A DNA stretch of 64,000 bases from the NCBI RefSeq assembly GCF_023256325.1, contig NZ_JAGDXI010000044.1, positions 1 through 64,000 on the forward strand, read 5' to 3'. The position numbers were made by a program, and so were the translations under genes. This document shows positions 41,955 to 51,857 of the stretch, in pieces; position 1 is the first letter of the stretch; each line of letters starts with the position of its first letter. The notes beneath the pieces are model-generated. The model saw nothing but the letters and a program-made list of their open reading frames with translations, was not told where the DNA came from and did not search any database. Source of the stretch: Caldisphaera sp. GTDB lineage: Archaea > Thermoproteota > Thermoprotei_A > Sulfolobales > Acidilobaceae.

Positions 41955-42641
41955 TTGGGTAGCTTAGTCTATTATGGTCACTCAGCTTTTGAGATAAATT
42001 CAGGAGGAAAGAAAATATTGATAGACCCATGGATATCCAATCCTGCTTCAAATACAAAAATCGAAAACATAAAAAATGTTGATGTAATAGTCTTAACCCA
42101 CGGTCATGATGATCATATTGGTGATACTATAGAAATCGTGAAAAATAATCCTAAATCAAAAGTAGTCGCGATATTTGAACTTGCGAATTATATTGCTAGC
42201 AAAATAAATGATGAAAATAGGGTAATAGGAGGAAATATGGGAGGTCCTATGATTGTAGATAATATAAAAGTTGCTTTAGTTCCAGCAAATCATAGCAGTG
42301 AAGGTTTTGGATCTCCAACAGGTGCAGTAATTATTACTAATGAAGGTACTATATATCATGCAGGCGATACAGGAATAATGTCCGAGATGGAGCTTATTGG
42401 AGAGATTTACAAACCTGATATAGCATTGCTTCCCATAGGGGGTCATTTCACTATGGACCATAACGAAGCGGCAAAAGCTGTAGAAATGATAAGACCAAAA
42501 GTTGCTATACCTATGCATTATGGGACTTTTCCAGTATTATATGGAGATCCTAATGAATTTAAGAGAATAGTTATTTCTAAGGGAATAAATACAAATGTAG
42601 TTATATTGAAACCTGGAGAAAAGTTTGAGTTCAAGTTTTAA
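41955..42641 (+). CDS. Metal-dependent hydrolase, beta-lactamase fold (UPF0173-like)
   Basis: YYGHSAFEI, VLTHGHDDHIGDT, HAGDTGI, IPMHYGTFP. Confidence 0.9.
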   Translation: MGSLVYYGHSAFEINSGGKKILIDPWISNPASNTKIENIKNVDVIVLTHGHDDHIGDTIEIVKNNPKSKVVAIFELANYIASKINDENRVIGGNMGGPMIVDNIKVALVPANHSSEGFGSPTGAVIITNEGTIYHAGDTGIMSEMELIGEIYKPDIALLPIGGHFTMDHNEAAKAVEMIRPKVAIPMHYGTFPVLYGDPNEFKRIVISKGINTNVVILKPGEKFEFKF

Positions 42642-42698
42642 ACAACCTGCATAATTTTAAAACCTTTCATTTCTTTTTAAATTGTGCAAAATGACTAG

Positions 42699-44519
42699 GT
42701 GCAAAAAATGACTAGAATTGCAGTAATCGATGATGATAGCTGTAAGCCAAAGAAATGTAACTATGAATGCATTAGTGTCTGTCCAATAAACAAAAGCAAA
42801 AAAGGAGTTGCAATAGAGGCTGACACATCTTCCAGAGGAAAGCCGGTAATATATGAAGATGTATGCATTGGCTGTGGGTTATGCATTAAAGTCTGTCCAT
42901 TTGAAGCTATATCTATAGTTAATTTGCCAGAAGAGCTAGAAGAAGAGTCCGTTCATAGATATGGTGTTAATGGATTTAAATTGTATGGTTTACCTATACC
43001 TAAAGCTGGACAAGTTGTCGGCATACTAGGAAAAAATGGTACAGGTAAAACAACTGCAATAAAAATACTTGCTGGAGAGTTAAAACCTAATCTTGGTATA
43101 CTTGATAAAGAGGTTAGCTACGATGAAATAATAAGAAGGTTTAGAGGAAGTGAGCTCCAAACATATTTTCAAAAAATTGCTAATAAAAAAATCAGAGCTG
43201 CCCATAAAATACAGTATATAGATTTAGTTCCTAGACACATAAAGGGTGATGTAAAAACTTTATTACAAAAGGCTGATGAAAGAGGTGTAGCTTTAGAATT
43301 AGGAAAACAATTAGGTTTGGATAAAATATTTGATAGAGATGTCAGAAATCTAAGTGGAGGAGAGCTTCAAAAGCTTTTAATAGCAGCTACTTTAAGCAAG
43401 GATGCAGACATTTACATATTTGACGAACCTAGCAGCTATCTTGACGTAAAAGAAAGGATAAATATATCTAAACTAATAATGAATGAAGCCAAGAGAAACA
43501 AATATTTTATGATAGTAGAGCACGATCTTGCTGTTTTAGACTATCTGAGTGATTATATACATATTATATATGGAGATCCAGGTGTTTACGGAATAGTATC
43601 AAAGCCGTATGGAGTTAGAGTAGGAATAAATAACTATTTAGATGGTTATTTACCATCAGAAAATATGAGGATAAGGAAAGATCCAATACAGTTCAGAAAG
43701 CTTGCATCTGAATCAATAACAAACACTAATAGTAAAACTTACAAATATTTAGAATGGGATAATGTAAATATTGTTAGAGGTTCTTTCAAGCTTGATGTTG
43801 AAGCAGGATATGTAACAAATGGAGAAGTAGTAGGAGTAGTTGGGCCTAATGCTATAGGAAAAACAACTTTTATAAAGTTCTTAGCGGGAGAATTAAAACC
43901 TGAAAACGGAAATATTATAGCTTATAGAGAATTAAAAATAAGCTATAAGCCACAATACATAGGTCCAGAAATGTTTCCAGAAGGTTTAAGAGTTGAAGAT
44001 GTTTTAAAGTTAGCTAACCCTGAAGCCATAATCCCAAATTCTTGGCTTTATTTAGAATTAATACAAAAGTTAAATCTAAATAGAATGTTTGATAGAGAAG
44101 CAAGATCATTGAGCGGTGGTGAAATGCAGAAGCTAGCAATTGCAGCAACTTTAAGTTCAAACGCAGATCTATATTTGCTAGACGAGCCTTCAGCCCACTT
44201 AGATGTAGAAGAAAGGCTCGCAATAGGAAAGATAATAAGAAGATTAACGGAAATTAGAAAAGTTACAGCATTTGTTGCAGAGCATGATATAATAATCCTA
44301 GATTTTATAAGCGATAGAATTATTGTATTTAATGGAGAGCCTGGCATGCATGGACATGCTAATACACCTAAGGAAACAAAGAAAGCAATGAACGAGCTTT
44401 TATCTGAACTGAAGATAACTATTAGAAGAGACGCTGAAAGTGGAAGGCCCAGAATAAATAAGGAAGGCTCATACTTAGATAGACTGCAAAAAACAAAAGA
44501 AGAGTATTATGCTACATAA
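42699..44519 (+). CDS. ABCE1/Rli1 ribosome recycling ATPase
   Basis: N-terminal Fe-S clusters, two ABC domains (GKNGTGKTT, GPNAIGKTT) with LSGGELQK and LSGGEMQK. Confidence 0.97.
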   Translation: MQKMTRIAVIDDDSCKPKKCNYECISVCPINKSKKGVAIEADTSSRGKPVIYEDVCIGCGLCIKVCPFEAISIVNLPEELEEESVHRYGVNGFKLYGLPIPKAGQVVGILGKNGTGKTTAIKILAGELKPNLGILDKEVSYDEIIRRFRGSELQTYFQKIANKKIRAAHKIQYIDLVPRHIKGDVKTLLQKADERGVALELGKQLGLDKIFDRDVRNLSGGELQKLLIAATLSKDADIYIFDEPSSYLDVKERINISKLIMNEAKRNKYFMIVEHDLAVLDYLSDYIHIIYGDPGVYGIVSKPYGVRVGINNYLDGYLPSENMRIRKDPIQFRKLASESITNTNSKTYKYLEWDNVNIVRGSFKLDVEAGYVTNGEVVGVVGPNAIGKTTFIKFLAGELKPENGNIIAYRELKISYKPQYIGPEMFPEGLRVEDVLKLANPEAIIPNSWLYLELIQKLNLNRMFDREARSLSGGEMQKLAIAATLSSNADLYLLDEPSAHLDVEERLAIGKIIRRLTEIRKVTAFVAEHDIIILDFISDRIIVFNGEPGMHGHANTPKETKKAMNELLSELKITIRRDAESGRPRINKEGSYLDRLQKTKEEYYAT

Positions 44520-44559
44520 TCTCACGCAATTATAATAAAAATAAATCACTTATTATATC

Positions 44560-45267
44560 TTATTCTTTATATTGCAGTTTATCTTTACACCCATATTTTA
44601 AGCATATTCTACTTATTAATTTTAATATCCTAGTAGCCTCTCCTTTTTCCGTCTTAGATACAGCTTTTCTAAGAGCTATTAGTATATCTTCTAGTTCGTT
44701 TTGCTCAAATGAATCACCAACTAAGGCTCTAGCATAAGCCTCTATCAAATTTACAGTCTTCTTGTCAGCAAGCTCTACTTCTGAAGGCCTATTTTTTATC
44801 AAATAAAGCTCGTAAAGCATAATTGCACCGGCGTTTGATACGTTTAACGCTGTATATTTATGAGAAGATGGTATGGTGCATAATAAATCACATTTTTTTA
44901 ATTCATCCCTAGTTAAACCTACACTCTCTCTACCTAATACTAAGGCTACCCTATTACTTACTTTTTCTGCAAGCTCTGAAGCTTTCTTAGGAGTAATTGG
45001 TATCCTAAGAACATCTTTGGCTGAACTTTCGTCAGATGTGCATATAGACAAATCAACTCCTTCTAATGCTTTCTCAATGCTATCAACTATTATTAAATTG
45101 TATATTTCATTAGATGCTTTTACTGCCCATTTAGATGCCTCATAAGCACTTGCTGTTGGTGACACTAAATAAATTTCGTCAACATCAAAGTTCTCCGCTA
45201 ACCTTAACAAGTATCCTAAATTTACTGAGCCTTCTATTCCAACTATTACTAGCCTTAGTAATTTCAT
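44560..45267 (-). CDS. SPOUT RNA methyltransferase, TrmJ-like
   Basis: VIVGIEGSVNLGYLLRLAENF, LVLGRESVGLTRDEL, YTALNVSNAGAIMLYEL. Confidence 0.88.
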   Translation of the reverse strand: MKLLRLVIVGIEGSVNLGYLLRLAENFDVDEIYLVSPTASAYEASKWAVKASNEIYNLIIVDSIEKALEGVDLSICTSDESSAKDVLRIPITPKKASELAEKVSNRVALVLGRESVGLTRDELKKCDLLCTIPSSHKYTALNVSNAGAIMLYELYLIKNRPSEVELADKKTVNLIEAYARALVGDSFEQNELEDILIALRKAVSKTEKGEATRILKLISRICLKYGCKDKLQYKE

Positions 45268-45525
45268 TTTAGCTCCTATAATTGTTATTATAGTCTTGGT
45301 TTATTTTTCTATTACAAATAATTATTGTCTTTTAGCCATAAAACAATAAGTTCTCTTTTCTAATTTTATATTAAAAAGACTTTATCAAAAATAAAATATA
45401 TTATTAATTTTAAATTGATTTAATTGATTCGAAATCATTTTTAAACAACTTTCATGGTTTATATTGAATTAAAAAACCTATAAAATATAAAATAAAAACT
45501 TATAATCTTGTCTAACTATAATTAA

Positions 45526-46152
45526 TTGGTGACTTCTTTGAATAATGAAAACCATGCTGCATTGCTAGCAATGAAAGAGATAGCCAACTTTGTTATAAAA
45601 GCAGCTGAAGTAATTGATGTAAAAGAAATTGATAACCTTGTGAACATGCTTATTGAGGCATATAATAAGAAATCCAAAGTACTTGTTATGGGTGCTGGAA
45701 GAAGCGGCTTGGTTGGCAAGGCTTTTGCTATGAGATTACTTCATATGGGCTTTAACTCATATGTTTTAGGAGAAACTATAGTACCAAGTATTACAAAAGG
45801 AGATCTTGCTATAGCAATTTCTGGTTCAGGAAGAACACAATTAATTGTTGATGCTGCTGATGCCGCAAAGAAAGTAGGGTCAAAAGTTATTGCATTAACA
45901 ACTTATCCTGATTCCCCTCTTGGTAGCATTGCTGACATGGTAGTAAAAATACCGGGAAGATCAAAAATAAGCAAAATGGATGACTATTTTGCAAGGCAAA
46001 TATTGGGATTACATGAACCTCTAGCTCCTTTAGGAACTCTGTTTGAAGACACGACGATGATATTTTTAGATGGAATTGTTTATAGCCTAATGACTAAACT
46101 CAACATCAGCGAAGATGAGATGCGCAGTAGACATGCGAACATTGAATTTTAG
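45526..46152 (+). CDS. hxlB: 6-phospho-3-hexuloisomerase
   Basis: SIS domain: [53 protein letters not shown]. Confidence 0.9.
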   Translation: MVTSLNNENHAALLAMKEIANFVIKAAEVIDVKEIDNLVNMLIEAYNKKSKVLVMGAGRSGLVGKAFAMRLLHMGFNSYVLGETIVPSITKGDLAIAISGSGRTQLIVDAADAAKKVGSKVIALTTYPDSPLGSIADMVVKIPGRSKISKMDDYFARQILGLHEPLAPLGTLFEDTTMIFLDGIVYSLMTKLNISEDEMRSRHANIEF

Positions 46153-46238
46153 TATTTTTTAAAAAAATATTTATTTTTTATTAATTAAGGAAAAAATTAA
46201 TATCCTCACTGGATTCAAATTAATTGAAAGACATATAG

Positions 46239-46577
46239 GTGCTTAAATTGAGTAGCGAAAGAAGAAGAATGGAATTACCAAAGAAGAAAGAAGATTTGGA
46301 TAAAATAGTTGAAGAAGTTGAGGAAGAGCACGAACACGAGCACGTTCATGAACATCATCATGAACATGAAAATGTCGAGGACATAGTATCGGTTTTAGAG
46401 CTATTGGTTGATTCTCTATCGGCAAATGTTAAAAATATAGATACTACAGTAAAAGCTCAAGGTAATGAAATTATAAACATATATAAGATTCTAGCGTATG
46501 TTGTTGAAGCATGTACAAGCAATGACACAAACTCAAAAAATGAAGCTCTTAAAAAAGCTATAGAACTTTTAAAATAA
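46239..46577 (+). CDS. Small His/Glu-rich hypothetical protein
   Basis: Intact ORF with EEVEEEHEHEHVHEHHHEHENVED tract and helical C-terminus; likely start is TTG within the ORF. Confidence 0.65.
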   Translation: MLKLSSERRRMELPKKKEDLDKIVEEVEEEHEHEHVHEHHHEHENVEDIVSVLELLVDSLSANVKNIDTTVKAQGNEIINIYKILAYVVEACTSNDTNSKNEALKKAIELLK

Positions 46578-46614
46578 CATAATTTTTATTATTGTTTAAA
46601 AAATTTTGATTGTG

Positions 46615-47790
46615 TCAAATAGTTTTATCTATAACTATAAATTCTCTCTTTCCAATTCTTGTTAGTCCATATATTAAGCCAAAACCCTCAAGCAAACCAA
46701 ATATTGGCAAAGTTATTATATACCTAAATTTCCCAGATTTCTTTACTCCATAAATATAGACAAGCCAGTAAACTAAACTGCTTGGTATTAAAATTAATGC
46801 AACAACATAATAATTCACAAAAGGCAATAATATCCATAAACCTATTAATCCCAAAGTTCTAGAAAAAGTTTTAATAGCTATTATTATTCTCATTGTTATT
46901 GGAGCGTATCTAGAATCTTCTGTCATACCTGAATACCATCTTGCCCTCTGTTTTATTAAATCCTTTATTGAATTCGGGCTCAAAATGCTGACCTTTGTAT
47001 TACTTTGCCATGTCTTCCCATTATTTTTAACAACATCTATAGAGAAAAGAAAATCTTCAACTTTACTTGGTTTATTAAAAGCATTTACTTCAAGTAAAAA
47101 AGAGCCTTTAACTCCCAAAAGCTCACCGTGTAAACCAACATAAGGCTTTTTAATAAGTCCCGTGAAAAACCTAAAAAATGATATGTCATCAAGATACCTT
47201 GCAAAGTCCATAATATAGGCCATGTAGGATTTTCCTTTTCTAGGCAATAATACTGGATTAAACGCAACGTATCCTTTCTTCTCATAATATGGTATTTCAT
47301 ATAGAAAAGTATTGTTCAATATTAAATTATCATCATCAAGAAATACATACCAAAAATCTGGTTTAACAAAATTTTCAACAAAGTATCTTAGGGCACGACC
47401 TTTACCGAATAAATCATGCCTAAATGATTTAGGAACAATAACAAGGTTTATATCTTTATTTTTAGAAAGGTCCTCTTGTAGCTCTGCCCCTTCATCTATA
47501 ACCAAATACATAGGAATCTTTAATTTTTTATGATATGATATATTTTTATATAAAACATTTTTTACTTTCTTGCTTGCTATACTAACAATAACTAAAGCAA
47601 CATTGTAGGCCCTTTCTTTTTCCTTTTTTGAGCTATATAGCGTTAACGTAATTATTAAAACTATTGCATATGCTGAAATAGCAGTCCAGTCAGCTGCTAC
47701 AGCATATTTTAAATAAGGCGAAGCTGAAAAGGCGTTATTTGTTGCAACTTCAGTATCCTTGATTACTTGAATAACGTTTTCTATAGTCAA
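46615..47790 (-). CDS. Membrane-anchored glycosyltransferase (GT2-like)
   Basis: N-terminal TM, VFLDDDNLIL (DxD), QRARWYSG (QxxRW), C-terminal TMs. Confidence 0.85.
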   Translation of the reverse strand: MTIENVIQVIKDTEVATNNAFSASPYLKYAVAADWTAISAYAIVLIITLTLYSSKKEKERAYNVALVIVSIASKKVKNVLYKNISYHKKLKIPMYLVIDEGAELQEDLSKNKDINLVIVPKSFRHDLFGKGRALRYFVENFVKPDFWYVFLDDDNLILNNTFLYEIPYYEKKGYVAFNPVLLPRKGKSYMAYIMDFARYLDDISFFRFFTGLIKKPYVGLHGELLGVKGSFLLEVNAFNKPSKVEDFLFSIDVVKNNGKTWQSNTKVSILSPNSIKDLIKQRARWYSGMTEDSRYAPITMRIIIAIKTFSRTLGLIGLWILLPFVNYYVVALILIPSSLVYWLVYIYGVKKSGKFRYIITLPIFGLLEGFGLIYGLTRIGKREFIVIDKTI

Positions 47791-47872
47791 ACTTTACACC
47801 TTATAAAAATTTATATTTTTCAATAAAAAAGCTTTCTTCCTGATATCTAATATAAAAATTATTGATTTTCGT

Positions 47873-47896
47873 ATTGTTAACCGGGGGGTTAACAAT
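47873..47896. repeat. Perfect inverted repeat / hairpin
   Basis: ATTGTTAACC-GGGG-GGTTAACAAT, 10-bp perfect arms and 4-nt loop, between two minus-strand genes. Confidence 0.9.
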
Positions 47897-47903
47897 AAAT
47901 AAC

Positions 47904-48827
47904 TTATGGTTTTGATTTAACAGCACTTATTTTTCCTGGAAATTCTCTTGTACCTATAACTATAGTCTTCTCATCAGAGAGTCCTGAAATATTTATGTAA
48001 CCTCCATTATATAATAAATAACCAGCATTAAATTCAAATGATATTATATACCTCCCGTTACTATCTTTTACGCATGGAGGATATAAAAGCCCACCAATTT
48101 GTCCTTTTGGTATATAAACATTTAAATTTTCTATTTTATATGGTATTGTTATTTTGTTGTAGTTTTTAATTGGATCACAGTGATATGCTATTTCATTAGG
48201 AACTCCGGTCCAACTGTATGCCATACCCTTATAAGAACCTCTCCTCCAAGAAGTACATGGGCCTTCAATTATTACTCCTCCGAATTCGTTTTTACATTCT
48301 ATAATATTCGTATTATTAATGAATTTATTGTAAATTAACTCGACATTTTTTTCTCCATAAATTACCAAATCCATATCAGATTCCTCATACTGCATACCTA
48401 ATGAATATGAGCCCGTAATGCCTATCTGTGTTATATCAAGATCTTTAATTAATTCAAATAGGGGTAAGCTTTCTACATATCTATAGGAATTAATAAAGTT
48501 CTCTATAAAAGCGTCTTTAGGATTATTATAAATCATTATATCTTCTTGTCTAACATATGGCATCATTATTTTATACGCCGGATCATATATCATTTTAATT
48601 TTTGAGTTTTTTATAGCATTGCTTATGCCATAAGGGCCATATTCTGAAAGTATTCTACAAAAACTTATTTTTTTTCTTTTCCATTTACTATTTTCACAAT
48701 TAATATATTTAGGTATAACTGGTATTAGCCCATCAGGCGACTTTATTCCAATTTCTACAGCAACCAATAAATCTTTCGTTATTATAGTAGAGTCATGCCC
48801 ATATCTTGATTGGATCAATTCTTCCAC
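47904..48827 (-). CDS. Nucleotidyltransferase-fold protein (copy 2 of tandem pair)
   Basis: IGITGSYSLGMQYEESDMDLVIYG: pol-beta superfamily GS...DxD motif. Confidence 0.72.
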   Translation of the reverse strand: MEELIQSRYGHDSTIITKDLLVAVEIGIKSPDGLIPVIPKYINCENSKWKRKKISFCRILSEYGPYGISNAIKNSKIKMIYDPAYKIMMPYVRQEDIMIYNNPKDAFIENFINSYRYVESLPLFELIKDLDITQIGITGSYSLGMQYEESDMDLVIYGEKNVELIYNKFINNTNIIECKNEFGGVIIEGPCTSWRRGSYKGMAYSWTGVPNEIAYHCDPIKNYNKITIPYKIENLNVYIPKGQIGGLLYPPCVKDSNGRYIISFEFNAGYLLYNGGYINISGLSDEKTIVIGTREFPGKISAVKSKP

Positions 48828-49653
48828 CTAAATCAGGAACAATAATGAGTTTATTTCTTTTTAGATCCAATTGAATGATTCCTTCTATAATATATTTACC
48901 TAAAGGTAATTCAGAATACCTGGTATGCCATGTCATAATTTCAATTTTACCGTAGTTTTCGTTGTACGCTAAATAAATGCTTGGTACCAAATAGTTTTCG
49001 TTATTATCATATATCTCTATTTCTCCTTTAAAAATATTCAAAGTCTTATAATTACTTACACACTCCTTATTATAAATCTGCCTTAATATCCTAATAGTGT
49101 AAGGTATATTCATATAGCATGAATCCAAAACTTTTAATTCTGATAGAATTTTATAGCTATTATAAGACATTGTATCAGATACCTTATTATATCTATTAAT
49201 ACAATTAGATATAAATTCACTATTCCTTAATTCTATTAGCTTTTCATAAATTTCCCTATTATTACCATAAAGAAGCAAATCAACATCGCTATGCTTTACT
49301 TGAAACCCAAATGCATAACTACCTATTAATCCTACATATTCTGGATTAAGATATTTTATAAGATCGTTAATCTTTTCAGGCAAAGAATTCTTTTTGCTAA
49401 AATACATCTCCTTTGGATCATAGTAATTCAAGATGTCATCTTTTTTTACAACAGGAACATATCTACCAACGCAATCAAGATATCTATAGTATTCTTTTGG
49501 TATATAATTGCTAAATTCATCGGATTTAATTCTATTACCTGATATCCTATATGGTATTGATATAAAACCTTCTTTTGGATGCTCATAACCTTTAACTATC
49601 CATATTATTTCTTTGCCATTCTTATTAGTTAGTAAATGCCAACCTTCGAACAT
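48793..49653 (-). CDS. Nucleotidyltransferase-fold protein (copy 1 of tandem pair)
   Basis: VGLIGSYAFGFQVKHSDVDLLLYG: GS...DxD motif; same layout as neighbour; genes overlap by 35 nt. Confidence 0.72.
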   Translation of the reverse strand: MFEGWHLLTNKNGKEIIWIVKGYEHPKEGFISIPYRISGNRIKSDEFSNYIPKEYYRYLDCVGRYVPVVKKDDILNYYDPKEMYFSKKNSLPEKINDLIKYLNPEYVGLIGSYAFGFQVKHSDVDLLLYGNNREIYEKLIELRNSEFISNCINRYNKVSDTMSYNSYKILSELKVLDSCYMNIPYTIRILRQIYNKECVSNYKTLNIFKGEIEIYDNNENYLVPSIYLAYNENYGKIEIMTWHTRYSELPLGKYIIEGIIQLDLKRNKLIIVPDLGGRIDPIKIWA

Positions 49654-49775
49654 TATTACATTCCCTTATATTTTTACAGTGTTACCTAGCTCTCATCCAT
49701 TATAGACTATTGTGACCTTAAAGAATATAGCTTCATTATTTATACTTTATAAACGTTTTAAAATATTAAGCTATT

Positions 49776-50567
49776 TTAATTATTTTCCTTGAAAAACGAT
49801 TTATAAATATTAGAATACTTGTTTATTAAGTCCTCCCTAAAAGCCCAACGCCTGTTAACAAAATCAAAATAATCATAATCTAATGAAACAGTTATTGCTG
49901 TATCTTCGCTGCCTAATTCTAAAATCTTATCTCCATGAGGATTAAAAACTACGCTTTCGCCCGCCGTTATTCTTTGATCTGGATACATTGTATTAGTATT
50001 ATTTACTCCAATAGAATATACCACATTTTCTGCAGCTCTTGTCTGAAGGACTGAATGCCAAAGTTTTACGCTTTCACCAGAAATACTAGCTGGATTATAT
50101 ATTATGTCTGCCATATTTATTGCATGTAACCTAGATATCTCAGGATAGAATATATCAACACATGCTATGCAACCTATTTTCCAATCATATACTTTTATAG
50201 GCGCTATATATTTTCCCCCAGCTAATATTTCTCTTTCTCCAACTGCTTTAGATGGATTTATCTTCTCACATATCCTTACCGGTTTTCTATTAATATATGA
50301 TATTCCAACGCTTTTAATTGAATCGCTTTCATTAACATATTGAATTCCCCCAAGTATATTTGAATCTAGGATATTTCCTATTTTTTCTATATAATAGATA
50401 TAATCATCTAAATTAATGGCTCTACTGGATAGCCAATTCTCACTAAAAATAATCAAGTCTGATTTTTCATTCTTAGCTAAGGAAATTGCAGTCCATATAT
50501 TTTCTTCTGCCAAAGGTCTTCTTCTAAACTGAACTAACGTTATTTTCATTTTTTCCAATAAGCCCAC
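49776..50567 (-). CDS. Carbon-nitrogen hydrolase (nitrilase superfamily)
   Basis: Catalytic triad context: IIFSENWL, ICEKINPSKAV, IGCIACVDIFYPEI; start probably MKITLVQFRRRP. Confidence 0.85.
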   Translation of the reverse strand: MGLLEKMKITLVQFRRRPLAEENIWTAISLAKNEKSDLIIFSENWLSSRAINLDDYIYYIEKIGNILDSNILGGIQYVNESDSIKSVGISYINRKPVRICEKINPSKAVGEREILAGGKYIAPIKVYDWKIGCIACVDIFYPEISRLHAINMADIIYNPASISGESVKLWHSVLQTRAAENVVYSIGVNNTNTMYPDQRITAGESVVFNPHGDKILELGSEDTAITVSLDYDYFDFVNRRWAFREDLINKYSNIYKSFFKENN

Positions 50568-51693
50568 CCATAATCATATCAATTGCTTCCACTAATGTAA
50601 TTGCTGCTGCAGGTGTTAATATTACAGAATAAAAGCTATAAAGAGTGTGATTCCCAGCTAAATAAACAATCCAAAATCCTAAGAATATAGAAATATAAAA
50701 TACTACGCCTGCCCTATAACAATAATTCCTTTTATAAAGGATGCAACTAATAAAAATGCTTATAGCAGAAACCATAGCAGGGACTTCAATAATAGGAGTT
50801 GTATCTGCCTCTAATAAGGGAGAGTATGATAAAACAAAAGGATTAACATTAAATAGCCATCCGCTCGGTGTGCTAGTTGGAGGTCCTGGAGGTCTACTTT
50901 GCAAATCCCATTTGTAACCACCAATAGTTTGCTGAATTATATTTAGTACCCCGAAGTGATAAAACAAAGGTATATAAAAAATTAAAATAACAACTATAAC
51001 AATCAATATTATTTCTGCAATCTTCTTTATTGCTAAAAATTTCTTGCCATAAAGGGAAAATGATAAAATTATAAGAGCCAATACTCCGAATAGACCTGTT
51101 TCTTTTGATGCGGAAGCTAATCCTACAAATACTGCAGATAATAAAAGGTTTTTCCTAAATGCAAACACTATTGCTATTGTTAAAAAGAAAGCAGCATATA
51201 TATCTAATAAGGCAACTGATCCCATTACAATCAATATCTTATCAGATGAAGCAATAAGAGACGCTAATATACCCAAGAAAATCCATTTAATATCATTACC
51301 AATAGATAAACCTAGGTAAAGTATTAAGGGAATTAGGGAAGCTAATATCACACTTGGTATTCTCCAATTTATTGGCTTATCTCCTAATATAACCATAGAT
51401 AAAGCAATTATGTATTTAGCTAAAGGTGGATGTTCAAAGTTGTAATAATTGGACTGAGTTTCACCGCTATATGGATATAACTGGCCTTTATAACCAAACA
51501 CGTTGACTAAAATTCTTCTTGCGCTATCAACATAGTATATTTCATCGCTTATGTAAGAATTGTTGTAACCGCCGCCACTTGTTGTTAAAGCTATATGATA
51601 TGCTGAAGAGCCTACCATATATGAGAAACCTAAAACTATGACTAAACCTATTATGAATGATATTTTCTTTATCGTATTTTCATTTAAATTCAA
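50524..51693 (-). CDS. PMT/ArnT-like polytopic glycosyltransferase
   Basis: Multiple TMs; YVDSARRILVN (acidic loop) and YYNFEHPPLAKYIIALSM typical of PMT family. Confidence 0.8.
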   Translation of the reverse strand: MNLNENTIKKISFIIGLVIVLGFSYMVGSSAYHIALTTSGGGYNNSYISDEIYYVDSARRILVNVFGYKGQLYPYSGETQSNYYNFEHPPLAKYIIALSMVILGDKPINWRIPSVILASLIPLILYLGLSIGNDIKWIFLGILASLIASSDKILIVMGSVALLDIYAAFFLTIAIVFAFRKNLLLSAVFVGLASASKETGLFGVLALIILSFSLYGKKFLAIKKIAEIILIVIVVILIFYIPLFYHFGVLNIIQQTIGGYKWDLQSRPPGPPTSTPSGWLFNVNPFVLSYSPLLEADTTPIIEVPAMVSAISIFISCILYKRNYCYRAGVVFYISIFLGFWIVYLAGNHTLYSFYSVILTPAAAITLVEAIDMIMGGLIGKNENNVSSV

Positions 51694-51857
51694 CCTAAAC
51701 CCTATTAGTTTTAGTTCTCTTAAAATTTTAATCTTAATTCTGATAAAAGCAATGAATTAAAAAACGATCTTACTAAAAAGTTTTTCATAAAGCATTTTAA
51801 GTGAACAAATATTAATCCGTTAAGAAATATTTTATCTTGTTAAAAGGTGAAATATAA

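Noticed and set aside
46315-46375. Repeat-like cacgaacacgagcacgttcatgaacatcatcatgaacatgaa
   Set aside because: As a DNA repeat it is explained by His/Glu codons in the His-rich ORF; not a CRISPR or a satellite.
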